Below are positions 1 to 8,301 of a stretch of DNA of 64,000 nucleotides, in pieces. The notes beneath the pieces were generated by a model that did no database searches, was not told the origin of the DNA, and was given only the letters and a program-made list of their open reading frames with translations. This DNA is from Demequina capsici. Its GTDB lineage: Bacteria > Actinomycetota > Actinomycetes > Actinomycetales > Demequinaceae. The DNA is taken from the NCBI RefSeq assembly GCF_032102965.1, contig NZ_CP134880.1, forward strand, positions 2,666,001 to 2,730,000, read 5' to 3'. Both the position numbers and the translations under genes were made by a program. The stretch's first letter is position 1, and every line of letters starts with the position of its first letter.

Positions 1-19
1 GCACGCTACGCTGGGTTCC

Positions 20-128
20 ACGACAGGGGAGCGCCTCCCGGCAGATGCCGGGATGAGGGCGCTGAGAGTGCGGAAGAGCCGCAGACCCTCGAACCTGATC
101 CGGCTAGCACCGGCGTAGGGAGTCGAGT
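20..128 (+). promoter_or_regulatory. TPP (thiamine pyrophosphate) riboswitch
   Basis: The leader carries the THI-element signatures in the right order: an ACAGGGGAG-type 5' segment at 23-31, CTGAGAG at 62-68, and the GACCCT...GAACCTGATC block at 84-100, followed by a stem around CCGGCTAGCACCGG and a closing GGGAGTCG. It lies directly upstream of a thiamine-type ABC transporter, the usual context. Binding of thiamine pyrophosphate would be expected to reduce expression of the downstream genes, probably by occluding the ribosome site at about 148-154. The exact 5' end and promoter are too close to the window edge to define. Confidence 0.93.
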
Positions 129-159
129 CTCGTCCCCTCCTATCCATGGGAGGAAACCC

Positions 160-1257
160 ATGCGCATGACGCGCACCCTGGCCGCGAGCGCGGTCACCAT
201 CTCCGTGCTGGCCCTCGCGGCCTGCAGCGGCGGCACCGACGCAGGGACGTCGCCATCCACCTCGTCGTCCGCCTCGGAATCGGCGTCCACGGCCGACGTG
301 GCCGGCACGACGGTCACGGTCGTCACCCACGACTCGTTCGCCGTTCCCGACGACGTGCTCCAGGCCTTCGAGGAGCAGACGGGCATGACGGTCGACTTCG
401 TGCAGCCGGGAGACGCGGGCACGCTTGTCAACCAGCTCGTGCTCACCAAGGACGCCCCGCTGGGAGACGTGGTCTACGGCATCGACAACACGTTCGCCTC
501 CCGCGCGGTCGCAGGCGGAGTGCTCGCGCCCTACACGTCGTCCGCACCGGCCGCCGCGGACGGCACCGACTACCAGGTGCCGGGCGCAGAGGATCTCCTC
601 ACGCCGATCGACTACTCGGATGTCTGCCTCAACTACGACCTCGCCTACTTCGCCGACCACGACGTGCCGGTGCCGCAGACACTCGACGACCTGACGAAGC
701 CCGAGTACAAGGGACTGGTCTCGGTGACGAACCCCGCGACCTCCTCCCCCGGGCTCGCTTTCCTGCTGGCGACGATCTCCGAGGAGGGCGACGGCTGGCA
801 GCAGTGGTGGGCCGACATGCGCGCGAACGACGTGCGGGTCACCGCCTCATGGTCGGACTCGTACTACACCGACTTCTCGGCGCCCAACTACGGCGGCGAC
901 TACCCGATCGTGCTCAGCTACGCATCGTCCCCTCCGTACGAGGTGATCGACGGTCAGCCGACCACCGCGTCGATGACGGACGGCTGCTTCCGCCAGGTCG
1001 AGTACGCGGGCGTGCTCGAGGGCGCCCAGAACGTGGCGGGCGCCCAGCTGGTGGTCGACTGGATGCTGTCGGACGACTTCCAGGCCTCGCTGCCGGAGAA
1101 CATGTACGTCTACCCCGTGTCGACGTCCGTGTCGGTGCCCTCCGACTGGGCGCAGTACGCCCCACTGTCCGACACCGCTGTGACGATGGACCCGGCCGAG
1201 GTCGACGCGAACCGCGACCAGTGGATCCAGGACTGGACGTCGATCGTCCTCGACTGA
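160..1257 (+). CDS. thiB: Thiamine ABC transporter, substrate-binding lipoprotein
   Basis: A 365-residue extracytoplasmic binding protein that captures thiamine (or its phosphates) and delivers it to the membrane permease. The N-terminus is a lipoprotein signal ending in LALAAC (Cys22), then a Ser/Thr-rich linker and a type-2 periplasmic-binding fold. The start has a GGGAGGAAA ribosome site at 148-156. An in-frame ATG two codons later is possible but worse placed. It is first in a three-gene operon behind a TPP riboswitch, which supports thiamine over iron or spermidine, substrates of related binding proteins. Confidence 0.88.
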   Translation: MRMTRTLAASAVTISVLALAACSGGTDAGTSPSTSSSASESASTADVAGTTVTVVTHDSFAVPDDVLQAFEEQTGMTVDFVQPGDAGTLVNQLVLTKDAPLGDVVYGIDNTFASRAVAGGVLAPYTSSAPAAADGTDYQVPGAEDLLTPIDYSDVCLNYDLAYFADHDVPVPQTLDDLTKPEYKGLVSVTNPATSSPGLAFLLATISEEGDGWQQWWADMRANDVRVTASWSDSYYTDFSAPNYGGDYPIVLSYASSPPYEVIDGQPTTASMTDGCFRQVEYAGVLEGAQNVAGAQLVVDWMLSDDFQASLPENMYVYPVSTSVSVPSDWAQYAPLSDTAVTMDPAEVDANRDQWIQDWTSIVLD

Positions 1258-1284
1258 TCCCCTGACCGGCCCACACTGAGCACC

Positions 1285-2919
1285 ATGAGCGCACGCTCCG
1301 CGACCGTCCGCCGCCACCTGGCGTGGTGGGCGGTCGCGGCCGTGCCCGTGGCGTTCCTGACGCTGTTCTTCCTCTGGCCCGTCGGGTCGGTGCTGGCGCG
1401 AGGCCTTCTCGAGGACTGGGACCTCGCGGCTGCCTGGGACGTGCTGACCCGGTCGCGGACGGTGCACGCGATCGTCACGACGATCGGCCTGGCCCTCGCG
1501 GGCACGGTCGGGTCGCTCGCGGTGGGGCTGCCCGCCGCATGGGCGCTGGGCCGCTTCGAGTGGCGCGGGCGGCACACGGTCCGCGCCCTGCTGACCACGC
1601 CCTTCGTGCTCCCGACGATCGTCGTCGCGGCAGCGTTCTCGGCACTGTTCTCCGGGCACGGACTGCTTGCCGGCCTGGGCCTCGACCAGACGCCTGCGTC
1701 GATCGTGATCGCACTCGTCTTCTTCAACGTGTCCGTGGTGGTGCGCTTCGTGAGCGGCGCGTGGGAGGCGCTGCCCTCGGGCCTGGCCGACGCCGCCCGC
1801 ACGTTGGGCGCCACCCGCAGCCAGGCATATCTGCGGGTGACGCTGCCCGCGCTCGCACCCTCCATCGCGTCAGCCGCCGCGGTCGTGTTCCTCTTCTGCT
1901 CCACCTCCTTCGCATTGGTGCTGATCCTGGGCGGAGCGCGGGTGCGGACCGTGGAGACCGAGATCTACCTGCAGGTGAACCAGTTCCTGGACCTGCGCGC
2001 AGCGTCGATGCTCGCGCTCGTGCAGGTGGCGATCGTGGCGCTGGCACTGTGGCTCAGCTCCAGGGCGGGCCGCGCGCGCGGCTTCACGCACACCGTCGCG
2101 GGACGACGCGGCCCTCGCCGATCCGAACGTCTGGCGGTCGCCGGGGCGCTGGCACCCGCCGTGATCCTGCTGATCGTGCCGCTGGCGGCGCTCGTGGAGC
2201 GGTCGCTTCGCGTGGGCGACGGCTACGGGCTGGACCACTATGCCGCGATCCTCCGCGTCCCCGCGCACGCCGCCCTGCCGGTGCCGATCTGGCGGGCCGC
2301 CGCGAACTCCCTGGTCACGGCCGTGATCGCGATGACGCTCGCAGGCCTGGTCGGCGTGACGATCGCGATGCTCGTGGCTGCACGGACGCGGCGCGGCGGT
2401 GCGCTCGAGGCCGTCACGATGCTCGCGCTGGGCGTGAGCGCCGTCGTCGTGGGCCTCGGCCTGCTCCTCACGCTCAACAGGAACGTGCTCGGCGTGGACC
2501 TGCGGGCGTCGTGGTGGCTGGTGCCGATCGCACAGGCCGTGGTGGCGCTGCCGCTTCTGGTGCGAGCGCTCGTGCCCGCGGCGCGCGCGATCGACCCGCG
2601 CCTGCGGGCGGCCGCTGCCAGCCTGGGCGCCAGCCCGTGGCGCGTGCTCACCCGCGTGGACGCGGTGCTGCTGCGCCCCGCGGTCGCGGCGGGACTGGCC
2701 TTCGCCTTCGCGATCGCGATGGGCGAGTTCGGCGCGACGGCGTTCGTGGCCCGACCGGACCGACCCACGCTGACCACCGCCATCGCCCGGCTGCTCAGCC
2801 GCCCGGGTGCGGACAACGTGGGCCTGGCATACGCGTCGGCCGTGATGCTGGCCATCATGGTGGGGGCGGTCATGATGCTGTCCGAGCGCTGGCGTGCGCG
2901 AGCCGGGAGCGGGCTGTGA
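1285..2919 (+). CDS. thiP: Thiamine ABC transporter, fused two-domain permease
   Basis: A 544-residue integral membrane protein with about twelve hydrophobic segments. It has two copies of the binding-protein-dependent permease domain, each with an EAA-type cytoplasmic loop (around residues 170-185, 'AARTLGATRSQAYLRVTLP', and around 440-460, 'AAAASLGASPWRVL'). This fused layout is typical of ThiP and of the ferric-iron FbpB family. The riboswitch and neighbours favour thiamine. It follows thiB by 27 bases and is followed closely by the ATPase gene. Confidence 0.87.
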   Translation: MSARSATVRRHLAWWAVAAVPVAFLTLFFLWPVGSVLARGLLEDWDLAAAWDVLTRSRTVHAIVTTIGLALAGTVGSLAVGLPAAWALGRFEWRGRHTVRALLTTPFVLPTIVVAAAFSALFSGHGLLAGLGLDQTPASIVIALVFFNVSVVVRFVSGAWEALPSGLADAARTLGATRSQAYLRVTLPALAPSIASAAAVVFLFCSTSFALVLILGGARVRTVETEIYLQVNQFLDLRAASMLALVQVAIVALALWLSSRAGRARGFTHTVAGRRGPRRSERLAVAGALAPAVILLIVPLAALVERSLRVGDGYGLDHYAAILRVPAHAALPVPIWRAAANSLVTAVIAMTLAGLVGVTIAMLVAARTRRGGALEAVTMLALGVSAVVVGLGLLLTLNRNVLGVDLRASWWLVPIAQAVVALPLLVRALVPAARAIDPRLRAAAASLGASPWRVLTRVDAVLLRPAVAAGLAFAFAIAMGEFGATAFVARPDRPTLTTAIARLLSRPGADNVGLAYASAVMLAIMVGAVMMLSERWRARAGSGL

Positions 2920-2968
2920 GCACGGGAGGAGAGCTGTGACGTACGGAGCACCCACAGGAGGGCGCGGG

Positions 2969-3622
2969 ATGCCAGGCGGGCTGACCGTCACCGACCTCGT
3001 CGTGACCTACCCGGGGCGCCCGCCGGTGGAGGCAGTGCGCGGGGCGTCGCTGCACGTCGGCCCCGGCGAGACCGTCGCCCTGCTGGGACCGTCCGGCTGC
3101 GGCAAGTCGTCCCTGCTCGGGGCCGTGGTGGGCATCGTCGAGCCCGCATCCGGCTCTGTCTCCTGGAACGACGAGGACCTCACGACCACGCGGGTGCACA
3201 GGCGCCGGTTCGGGATGGTGTTCCAGGACGGGCAGCTGTTCCCGCACCTCGACGTCGCAGGCAACATCGGCTTCGGTCCGCTCATGGCAGGCATGGCTGC
3301 CGACGCCCGACGCGACCGCGTGGCGGAGCTGCTGGCGGTCGTGGGCCTGGAGGGCCTAGGCGAGCGCGCGGTCACCGAGCTGTCCGGCGGTCAGCGGCAG
3401 AGGGTCGCGTTGGCCAGGTCTCTCGCCGCACGCCCGCGGCTGCTCGCGCTCGACGAGCCGCTGTCGTCACTGGATGCCGATCTGCGACGCCGGCTCGCCG
3501 TCGACGTCAGGGACATCCTCCGCTCGCAGGGCGTGTCCGCGCTGCTGGTGACGCACGACCCCGCGGAGGCCGAGACGATGGCGCACCGCGTGCTGCGCAT
3601 GAAGGACGGCCGGCTGCTGTAG
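2969..3622 (+). CDS. thiQ: Thiamine ABC transporter, ATP-binding protein
   Basis: The ATPase of the thiamine importer, energising uptake at the cytoplasmic face. It shows Walker A (GPSGCGKSS), Q-loop (VFQDGQL), signature (LSGGQRQR), Walker B (LLALDEPLSSLD) and the switch His (THDPAEAE). I chose the ATG at 2969 because AGGAGG sits 7 bases upstream and the protein then begins just before the first beta strand. A GTG at 2936, also with a good GGAGGA site, would add 11 residues. At 217 residues it is short, as ThiQ proteins usually are. It is the last gene of the operon. Confidence 0.86.
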   Translation: MPGGLTVTDLVVTYPGRPPVEAVRGASLHVGPGETVALLGPSGCGKSSLLGAVVGIVEPASGSVSWNDEDLTTTRVHRRRFGMVFQDGQLFPHLDVAGNIGFGPLMAGMAADARRDRVAELLAVVGLEGLGERAVTELSGGQRQRVALARSLAARPRLLALDEPLSSLDADLRRRLAVDVRDILRSQGVSALLVTHDPAEAETMAHRVLRMKDGRLL

Positions 3623-3631
3623 CGGCCCGCG

Positions 3632-3670
3632 CGCGTCCTCGACCTGGCACCCGGGCCATGCCAGGACGCG
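3632..3670 (+). terminator. Hairpin after the thiamine operon
   Basis: An 8-bp outer stem CGCGTCCT/AGGACGCG (3632-3639 with 3663-3670) competes with an inner CCTGGCA/TGCCAGG stem. No T tract follows, so termination is only suggested. It ends 16 bases before the next gene's start codon. Confidence 0.4.
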
Positions 3671-3686
3671 TGAGAGGATTCCGCAC

Positions 3687-4367
3687 ATGTCCCTCTCCGA
3701 GCTCGACCACCCCGCGTGGCACGCGCTGTCCGGTGCGCACCGACCGCTGGCGATCCGGCACGGCGCGGCGGCCCGCTACCGCCCTTCGATCGGCGCCTTC
3801 GCCGCGCTTCCCCCCGGCGCTGGCTCGCGGGACTGGGCCGATCTGGCGACCATCGCGGGCGCCGACGAGGTCGTCTTCCTGGGACTTCCCCACGAGGTCC
3901 CCGACGGCTGGGACGAGCTCGCGCGATTCGAGACGGTGCAGATGATCGCGCCGCACGGGTTCGGTCGGCCGCACGACGACGTGGTCCGCCTCACCGCCGA
4001 CGACTCAGCGGAGATGCTGGAGCTCGCCACCGCGACCCGACCGGGTCCGTTCTTCGCGGAGAGCCACCTGTTCGGCGCCTACTACGGTGTCAGGGACGGG
4101 GGACGCCTGGTCGCGATGGCCGGCGAGCGGCTCACCACCGACGCGTGGACGGAGATCAGCGCGGTCTGCACCCGTCACGACCATCGGGGACGGGGCCTCG
4201 CCACGCGCCTCATCGAGACCGTGGCGGACGGCATCCGGGAGGCGGGCCGGAGGCCGTTCCTGCACACCGGGATCGGCAACGTGACGGCGCAGCGGCTGTA
4301 CGCGCACCTGGGGTTCGAGCGCCGCACCACCGCCAACGCGGTCCAGCGCGTCCGCGTCGCCCGCTGA
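3687..4367 (+). CDS. GNAT-family N-acetyltransferase (FR47-like)
   Basis: A 226-residue acetyl-CoA-dependent acetyltransferase of the GNAT superfamily. The acetyl-CoA-binding motif A is visible near residue 170 (CTRHDHRGRGLATRL, pattern R-x-x-G-x-G/A). It is followed by the motif B helix and 'AQRLYAHLGFE', typical of the C-terminal half. The N-terminal half is more divergent, as in FR47-like proteins. The substrate cannot be told from sequence. AGAGGA precedes the ATG by 8 bases. It is 64 bases after thiQ and convergent with the next operon; a link to thiamine metabolism is not indicated. Confidence 0.8.
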   Translation: MSLSELDHPAWHALSGAHRPLAIRHGAAARYRPSIGAFAALPPGAGSRDWADLATIAGADEVVFLGLPHEVPDGWDELARFETVQMIAPHGFGRPHDDVVRLTADDSAEMLELATATRPGPFFAESHLFGAYYGVRDGGRLVAMAGERLTTDAWTEISAVCTRHDHRGRGLATRLIETVADGIREAGRRPFLHTGIGNVTAQRLYAHLGFERRTTANAVQRVRVAR

Positions 4368-4382
4368 CCTCCAACGCCGTGG

Positions 4383-4430
4383 TGGCACGTGAGTGCACAG
4401 ATCTCGCCGCATCCGTGCACTCACGTGCCA
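4383..4430. repeat. 48-nt palindromic element, copy 1
   Basis: Perfect 16-bp inverted repeat: TGGCACGTGAGTGCAC at 4383-4398 pairs with 4415-4430, around a 16-nt loop starting AGATC. A second copy with the same 16-16-16 layout is at 17281-17328. Between copies the ninth stem pair switches from G-C to C-G, and one further pair becomes G.U, so pairing is kept while sequence drifts. There is no T run, so it is not a classical terminator. It may be a REP-like element or a conserved RNA hairpin. Confidence 0.85.
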
Positions 4431-4447
4431 TCCGCAGCAGACGCGCG

Positions 4448-4485
4448 GACGGGCGGGACGACGCCGTCGCATCGTCCCGCCCGTC
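4448..4485. repeat. 14-bp perfect inverted repeat
   Basis: GACGGGCGGGACGA (4448-4461) pairs perfectly with 4472-4485 across a 10-nt loop. It is the second of four hairpins in the 248-base spacer between two convergent genes. It may help terminate the GNAT transcript; no T run follows. Confidence 0.75.
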
Positions 4486-4494
4486 CCACTGCGT

Positions 4495-4551
4495 GCTGGC
4501 AGGACATGGGGGTCAAGAATCGCTCAGCTCCGACCCTCATGTCCTGCCAGC
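4495..4551. repeat. 20-bp inverted repeat with 17-nt loop
   Basis: Arms at 4495-4514 and 4532-4551 pair over 20 bp with a single G.U position (4509/4537). The arm begins GCTGGCAGGACATG. The sequence differs from the 48-nt element upstream but the long-stem, wide-loop shape is similar. No coding sequence is supported here. Confidence 0.8.
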
Positions 4552-4568
4552 GCACCACCGACGCGAAA

Positions 4569-4600
4569 GGGTGGGTGCCGCGCCTCCGCGACACCCACCC
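4569..4600 (-). terminator. Terminator of the heterocycle-catabolism operon
   Basis: A 9-bp stem GGGTGGGTG/CACCCACCC (4569-4577 with 4592-4600) lies 16 bases beyond the stop codon of the minus-strand binding protein. Read on the minus strand the stem is followed by TTTCG, a short T tract. This fits an intrinsic terminator. Confidence 0.65.
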
Positions 4601-4615
4601 GTCAGCGGCTGAGGA

Positions 4616-5800
4616 TCACTCGCCGCCCTCGTTGAGGGTGACGTCGATCGGGGTGAAGTCGGCGCCGTAGACGTCGACCCCCTCGTCCGTGAGCTCGGCG
4701 AGCGCAGCGTCCACGTACTCGTTCGTGTACGCAGTCGCCGGCGGCTCCGTGGTGATGATCGTCGCGCCCTCGGGGTTGACGGTGTTCATCGCGAGGTCCA
4801 CGGTCTGCGCCCACTGGTCCTCGTTGATGTGGCCCACGCCCGACGTCGACGGGAAGATCAGCTTGTTGACCTCGTTGGTCATCCACAGCTGGTGCGACGT
4901 GCCGAGGGTCGAGCCCGCCGCGGTGACGATGTCGGCGGCCGACTGGGGGTCGTCCTTCGCGTAGATGCAGCCCTCGATGGTGCCCTTGATGAACTTGGTG
5001 GTGGTCGCCTGGTAGTCGGCGTCCGACGCGAGGCGGTCGGCATCGGCCCAGATGGCGTCCTGGAGCATCGCGGTGCCCTCATCGTTCCAGTTGATGACCG
5101 TCAGGTCGTCGGGCGTGTAGAGCTCGCCGGTGGCGGGGTTGACCGTCTCGAGCACCTGTGCGTACTCGTTGTACGTCATGGCCTGTGCGGCGTCGATGTC
5201 GCCCGCGATGAACGCATTCATGTCGAACGCCTGCTGCACGGTCGAGCCACCCGCGAGGTCCGCGAGCGTGACGCCGTTCTTCTGCATCCCGGCGATCAGC
5301 TCCCACTCGTTGCCGTAGCCCCACGAGCCGATGTTCTTGCCCGCGAAGTCCGCGACCGAGCTGATGCCCGAGTCCTTGAACGCGATCTGCAGCGTGCCGG
5401 AACGCTCGAAGATCTGCGCGACGTCGGTGACCGCCGCGCCCTGCTCGATCGAGCCGAGCACCTTCGGCACCCACGAGACGGCGTAGTCGGCGCCGCCGGA
5501 GGTGAGCACGTCGATGGGGACGATGTCGACGGCGCCCGGGATGATCGTGACGTCGAGGCCCTCGTCCTCGTAGTAGCCCTGGTCGAGCGCCGAGTAGTAG
5601 CAGGCGAACTGCGCCTGCGTAAGCCACTGAAGCTGGACCGAGACGGGCGTGAGCTCCGCAGCGGCCTCCGTGGACCCGGATGCCGAGCTGGTGGTGCCCG
5701 CCTCGGAGCTGCCCGAGCAGGCCGCGAGTGCGAGGGTGCCGACGACCGCGAACGCCGCCGCACCGGTGACGCGTCGTGCGCGTCGTGCCGTGTGAACCAT
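4616..5800 (-). CDS. NitT/TauT-type ABC transporter binding lipoprotein (NMT1/THI5-like)
   Basis: A 394-residue lipoprotein with a signal ending LALAAC (Cys28), a short Ser/Thr linker, then an NMT1/THI5-like binding domain (VQLQWLTQAQFACYYSAL near the start of the mature part). The family binds nitrate, sulfonates, pyrimidines and related small anions or heterocycles. It is last in an operon encoding two permeases, an ATPase, a luciferase-like oxidoreductase, a dihydropyrimidinase and a nitrilase-type enzyme, so a pyrimidine, hydantoin or similar cyclic amide is the likely ligand. Hydroxymethylpyrimidine, a thiamine precursor bound by related proteins, is an alternative, but no thiamine enzyme is nearby. 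Confidence 0.8.
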   Translation of the reverse strand: MVHTARRARRVTGAAAFAVVGTLALAACSGSSEAGTTSSASGSTEAAAELTPVSVQLQWLTQAQFACYYSALDQGYYEDEGLDVTIIPGAVDIVPIDVLTSGGADYAVSWVPKVLGSIEQGAAVTDVAQIFERSGTLQIAFKDSGISSVADFAGKNIGSWGYGNEWELIAGMQKNGVTLADLAGGSTVQQAFDMNAFIAGDIDAAQAMTYNEYAQVLETVNPATGELYTPDDLTVINWNDEGTAMLQDAIWADADRLASDADYQATTTKFIKGTIEGCIYAKDDPQSAADIVTAAGSTLGTSHQLWMTNEVNKLIFPSTSGVGHINEDQWAQTVDLAMNTVNPEGATIITTEPPATAYTNEYVDAALAELTDEGVDVYGADFTPIDVTLNEGGE

Positions 5801-5850
5801 GGTTCTCTCCCTGTTCTCCCCTGTGATGTCCCTCGTCGTGCGCCGAGGGG

Positions 5851-6618
5851 CTAGCTTCCGCTCCGATGCCGGAGCGAGAAGTTCTCAAGTGCGGCGGTGA
5901 CGCCGTAGAAGACCGTGCCGAGCAGCACGGCGCCGAGCACGTAGGCCCAGGCGACGGTGTAGTTGCTGCCGGCGGCGGAGGACGTGATGGCGCGGCCGAG
6001 CCCCTTGGCGGGGCCTCCGAAGTACTCGGCGATGAGTGCGGAGATGACGGCGAGCGACGATCCGATCTTGAGTCCGGTGAGCACGTAGGGCACTGCTCCG
6101 GGGACGAGCAGCATCCGGTTGGTCTGCTCGGGGGTGGCGGCGTAGGCGCGCATGAGGTCACGGTGCACGGGCTCCACCTGGCGCAGGCCGTGCAGCGTGT
6201 TGAGGTACATGGGGACGAAGACGGCGACGGCGGCGACGAGCTGCCGGCCGGTCTCGACGTTCGCGCCGAACATGGAGTAGAAGATCGGGGCGAGCGCGAC
6301 GATGGGGATGACCGCGAGCGCTGCGACGAGCGGCACGAGCATCTGGTCGAGGACCACGAGCGCGTTCGCGATGATCGCCACGAGGATGCCCGTGACGGCG
6401 CCGATCAGGAGGCCGATGAGCGCGTTGAGGCCGGTGGCGAGGCTGGCGCTGACGATGCCGGAGGCGGTGTCGCCGAATGCGCCGGCGATGCCGAGCGGGC
6501 TGGGCACCAGGAACGGCTTGACGTCGAACGCGACGACGAGCACCTGCCAGAGCACGATCGCGGCAGCCCCCAGGGCCACGGGGGCCAGGATCGTGCGGGC
6601 GGTCGCGCCTGCCTTCAT
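5851..6618 (-). CDS. NitT/TauT-type ABC transporter permease
   Basis: A 255-residue inner-membrane permease with about six hydrophobic segments and an EAA-like loop (MRAYAATPEQTNRMLLVPGA). Its ATG overlaps the stop codon of the upstream ATPase gene (ATGA), which fixes the start at 6618. A longer reading through the ATPase gene in another frame is not real. A second, diverged permease lies two genes upstream. The transporter therefore probably uses a heterodimeric membrane core rather than the more usual homodimer. Confidence 0.83.
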   Translation of the reverse strand: MKAGATARTILAPVALGAAAIVLWQVLVVAFDVKPFLVPSPLGIAGAFGDTASGIVSASLATGLNALIGLLIGAVTGILVAIIANALVVLDQMLVPLVAALAVIPIVALAPIFYSMFGANVETGRQLVAAVAVFVPMYLNTLHGLRQVEPVHRDLMRAYAATPEQTNRMLLVPGAVPYVLTGLKIGSSLAVISALIAEYFGGPAKGLGRAITSSAAGSNYTVAWAYVLGAVLLGTVFYGVTAALENFSLRHRSGS

Positions 6619-7421
6619 CGGTTCTCCACCCCTCGGACGCCGGAGGGTGCACCGCCGTGGAGGGCGCCCCGCACTGCGGTGACCCCGTCGTAGAACGCGC
6701 TGTCCTCGCGGAGCTCCTCGTCGCGTTCGGTGAAGTGCAGGTCGATGATCTCGGTGATGCGCCCTGGTCGGGGGGACATGACGACCACGCGGTCCGACAG
6801 GAAGACGGCCTCGGGGATCGAGTGGGTGACGAAGATGACGGCGGCGCCGGTCTCCTCGCACAGGGCGACGAGCTCGTTCTGCATGTGCTCGCGCGTGATC
6901 TCGTCGAGTGCGCCGAACGGCTCGTCCATGAGCAGCAGCCGGGGCCGCTCTGCCAGGGACCGGGCGATGGCCACGCGCTGCTTCATGCCGCCGGAGAGCT
7001 GGTCCGGGCGGTGGTCGGCGAACTCCTCGAGGCCGATCAGGGCGAGCAGCTCGTCGGACCGCTCGGTGCGGTCGCGGGGCTCCCAGCCGTGGATCTCGAG
7101 CGGCAGCTCGATGTTGGCGCGCACCGTGCGCCATGGCAGGAGCCCTGCCTGCTGGAAGGCGATGCCGTAGTCCTGGTCCTTGCGGGCCTGCTCGGGGGTC
7201 TTGCCGAACACGCTGATCTGCCCGGAGGTCATGCCGTCCAGGTCGGCGACCAGGCGCATCAGCGTGGACTTGCCGCACCCGGACGGGCCGATCAGGGAGA
7301 CGAACTCTCCGGCGGCGATGTCGAGGCTGACGTCGGACAGCGCGTGCACCTCGCCGCCCTTGCGGCTGCGGAACGTCTTGTCGACGTGGGCGATGCTGAC
7401 TGCGACGGGGGTGCCGGTCAT
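6615..7421 (-). CDS. NitT/TauT-type ABC transporter ATP-binding protein
   Basis: A 268-residue ABC ATPase with Walker A (GPSGCGKST), Q-loop (AFQQAGLLPW), signature (LSGGMKQR), Walker B (LLLMDEPFGALD) and switch His (THSIPEAVFL). The set is typical of the nitrate/sulfonate/taurine class. The start ATG at 7421 overlaps the stop of the upstream permease, and its own stop overlaps the start of the downstream permease, so the three are translationally coupled. It is the only ATPase in the operon and would serve both permeases. Confidence 0.87.
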   Translation of the reverse strand: MTGTPVAVSIAHVDKTFRSRKGGEVHALSDVSLDIAAGEFVSLIGPSGCGKSTLMRLVADLDGMTSGQISVFGKTPEQARKDQDYGIAFQQAGLLPWRTVRANIELPLEIHGWEPRDRTERSDELLALIGLEEFADHRPDQLSGGMKQRVAIARSLAERPRLLLMDEPFGALDEITREHMQNELVALCEETGAAVIFVTHSIPEAVFLSDRVVVMSPRPGRITEIIDLHFTERDEELREDSAFYDGVTAVRGALHGGAPSGVRGVENR

Positions 7422-8287
7422 GCCGGGGCTCCTCTCGTGAAGCGCCTCAAGCCGAGGCCGATGAGCGCGACGAGGCCCGCGGAGACGAGCCCGATCAGGA
7501 CGGCGCCCAGGATGGGCGCATAGGTCTTGGCGGGGTCGCCGCTGGCGGTGGCGGCGAACTCGATGATCATGCGGCCGATGCCTCCGCCCAGGCCGATGGA
7601 GACCTCGGCGACCACGGTGCCGACCACGGCGTTGGCGGCGGCCAGGCGCAGGGCGGGGATCAGGTACGGCACACACGACGGGAGCCGCAGCTTGCGCATG
7701 GTGGTCCACCAGGGCGCGGCGTAGGCGCGGAAGAGGTCGACGTCAGCGGACTCGGGCGACTTGAGGCCTCGCAGGGCGCTGATCGCGACGGGGAAGAACG
7801 CGAGGTAGGACGCGATGACCGCCACCGACATCCAGTTCTCCCAGTGGAAGGAGCCGATGACGATCTCGGATCCCCAGCGCTTCACGAGGGGCGCGATGGC
7901 GATGAGCGGCACGGTCTGGCTGAGCACCACCCAGGGCAGGACGGCGGACTCGGCGGTGATCCACCTCTGCATGAGCAGCGCCAGCAGCAGGCCCGACACC
8001 ACGCCGAGCAGCCACCCGAGCGCCGCGATGTCGAGCGAGAACGTGGCGGCCTGGAGGACGGCCCACCACAGCACGTCGGCGTCGGCGGCCCGGGTGACGG
8101 GCTCACCGAGGCGGGTGATCACGTCCCAGGTGTGGGGCATCGCGATGTCCGTGGTGCGGGGCAGGATCGTGAGGCTGCCCACCTTCACTCCGTCGTCGGG
8201 GCCCAGCCATTTGTAGAGCTCCCAGAGCACCAGGGCGGCGACGACGCCGGCGATCCCCCACAGGATCCCGCTCGCGCGCTTGGACAT
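7418..8287 (-). CDS. NitT/TauT-type ABC transporter permease
   Basis: A 289-residue permease with an N-terminal membrane anchor (ILWGIAGVVAALVLWELYKW) and a periplasmic stretch before the six-helix permease domain. The EAA-type loop reads 'FRAYAAPWWTTMRKLRLPS'. The AIRP/WxP region resembles pyrimidine and nitrate permeases. The start at 8287 is 14 bases downstream of the oxidoreductase stop codon. It is paralogous to, but clearly diverged from, the permease at 5851-6618. Confidence 0.83.
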   Translation of the reverse strand: MSKRASGILWGIAGVVAALVLWELYKWLGPDDGVKVGSLTILPRTTDIAMPHTWDVITRLGEPVTRAADADVLWWAVLQAATFSLDIAALGWLLGVVSGLLLALLMQRWITAESAVLPWVVLSQTVPLIAIAPLVKRWGSEIVIGSFHWENWMSVAVIASYLAFFPVAISALRGLKSPESADVDLFRAYAAPWWTTMRKLRLPSCVPYLIPALRLAAANAVVGTVVAEVSIGLGGGIGRMIIEFAATASGDPAKTYAPILGAVLIGLVSAGLVALIGLGLRRFTRGAPA

Positions 8288-8301
8288 CGTCGCTCCCCCG
8301 A

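Noticed and set aside
4389..4670. Small plus-strand genes in the convergent hairpin spacer
   Set aside because: The frames consist of the inverted repeats and run into the antisense of the binding-protein gene; no ribosome site.
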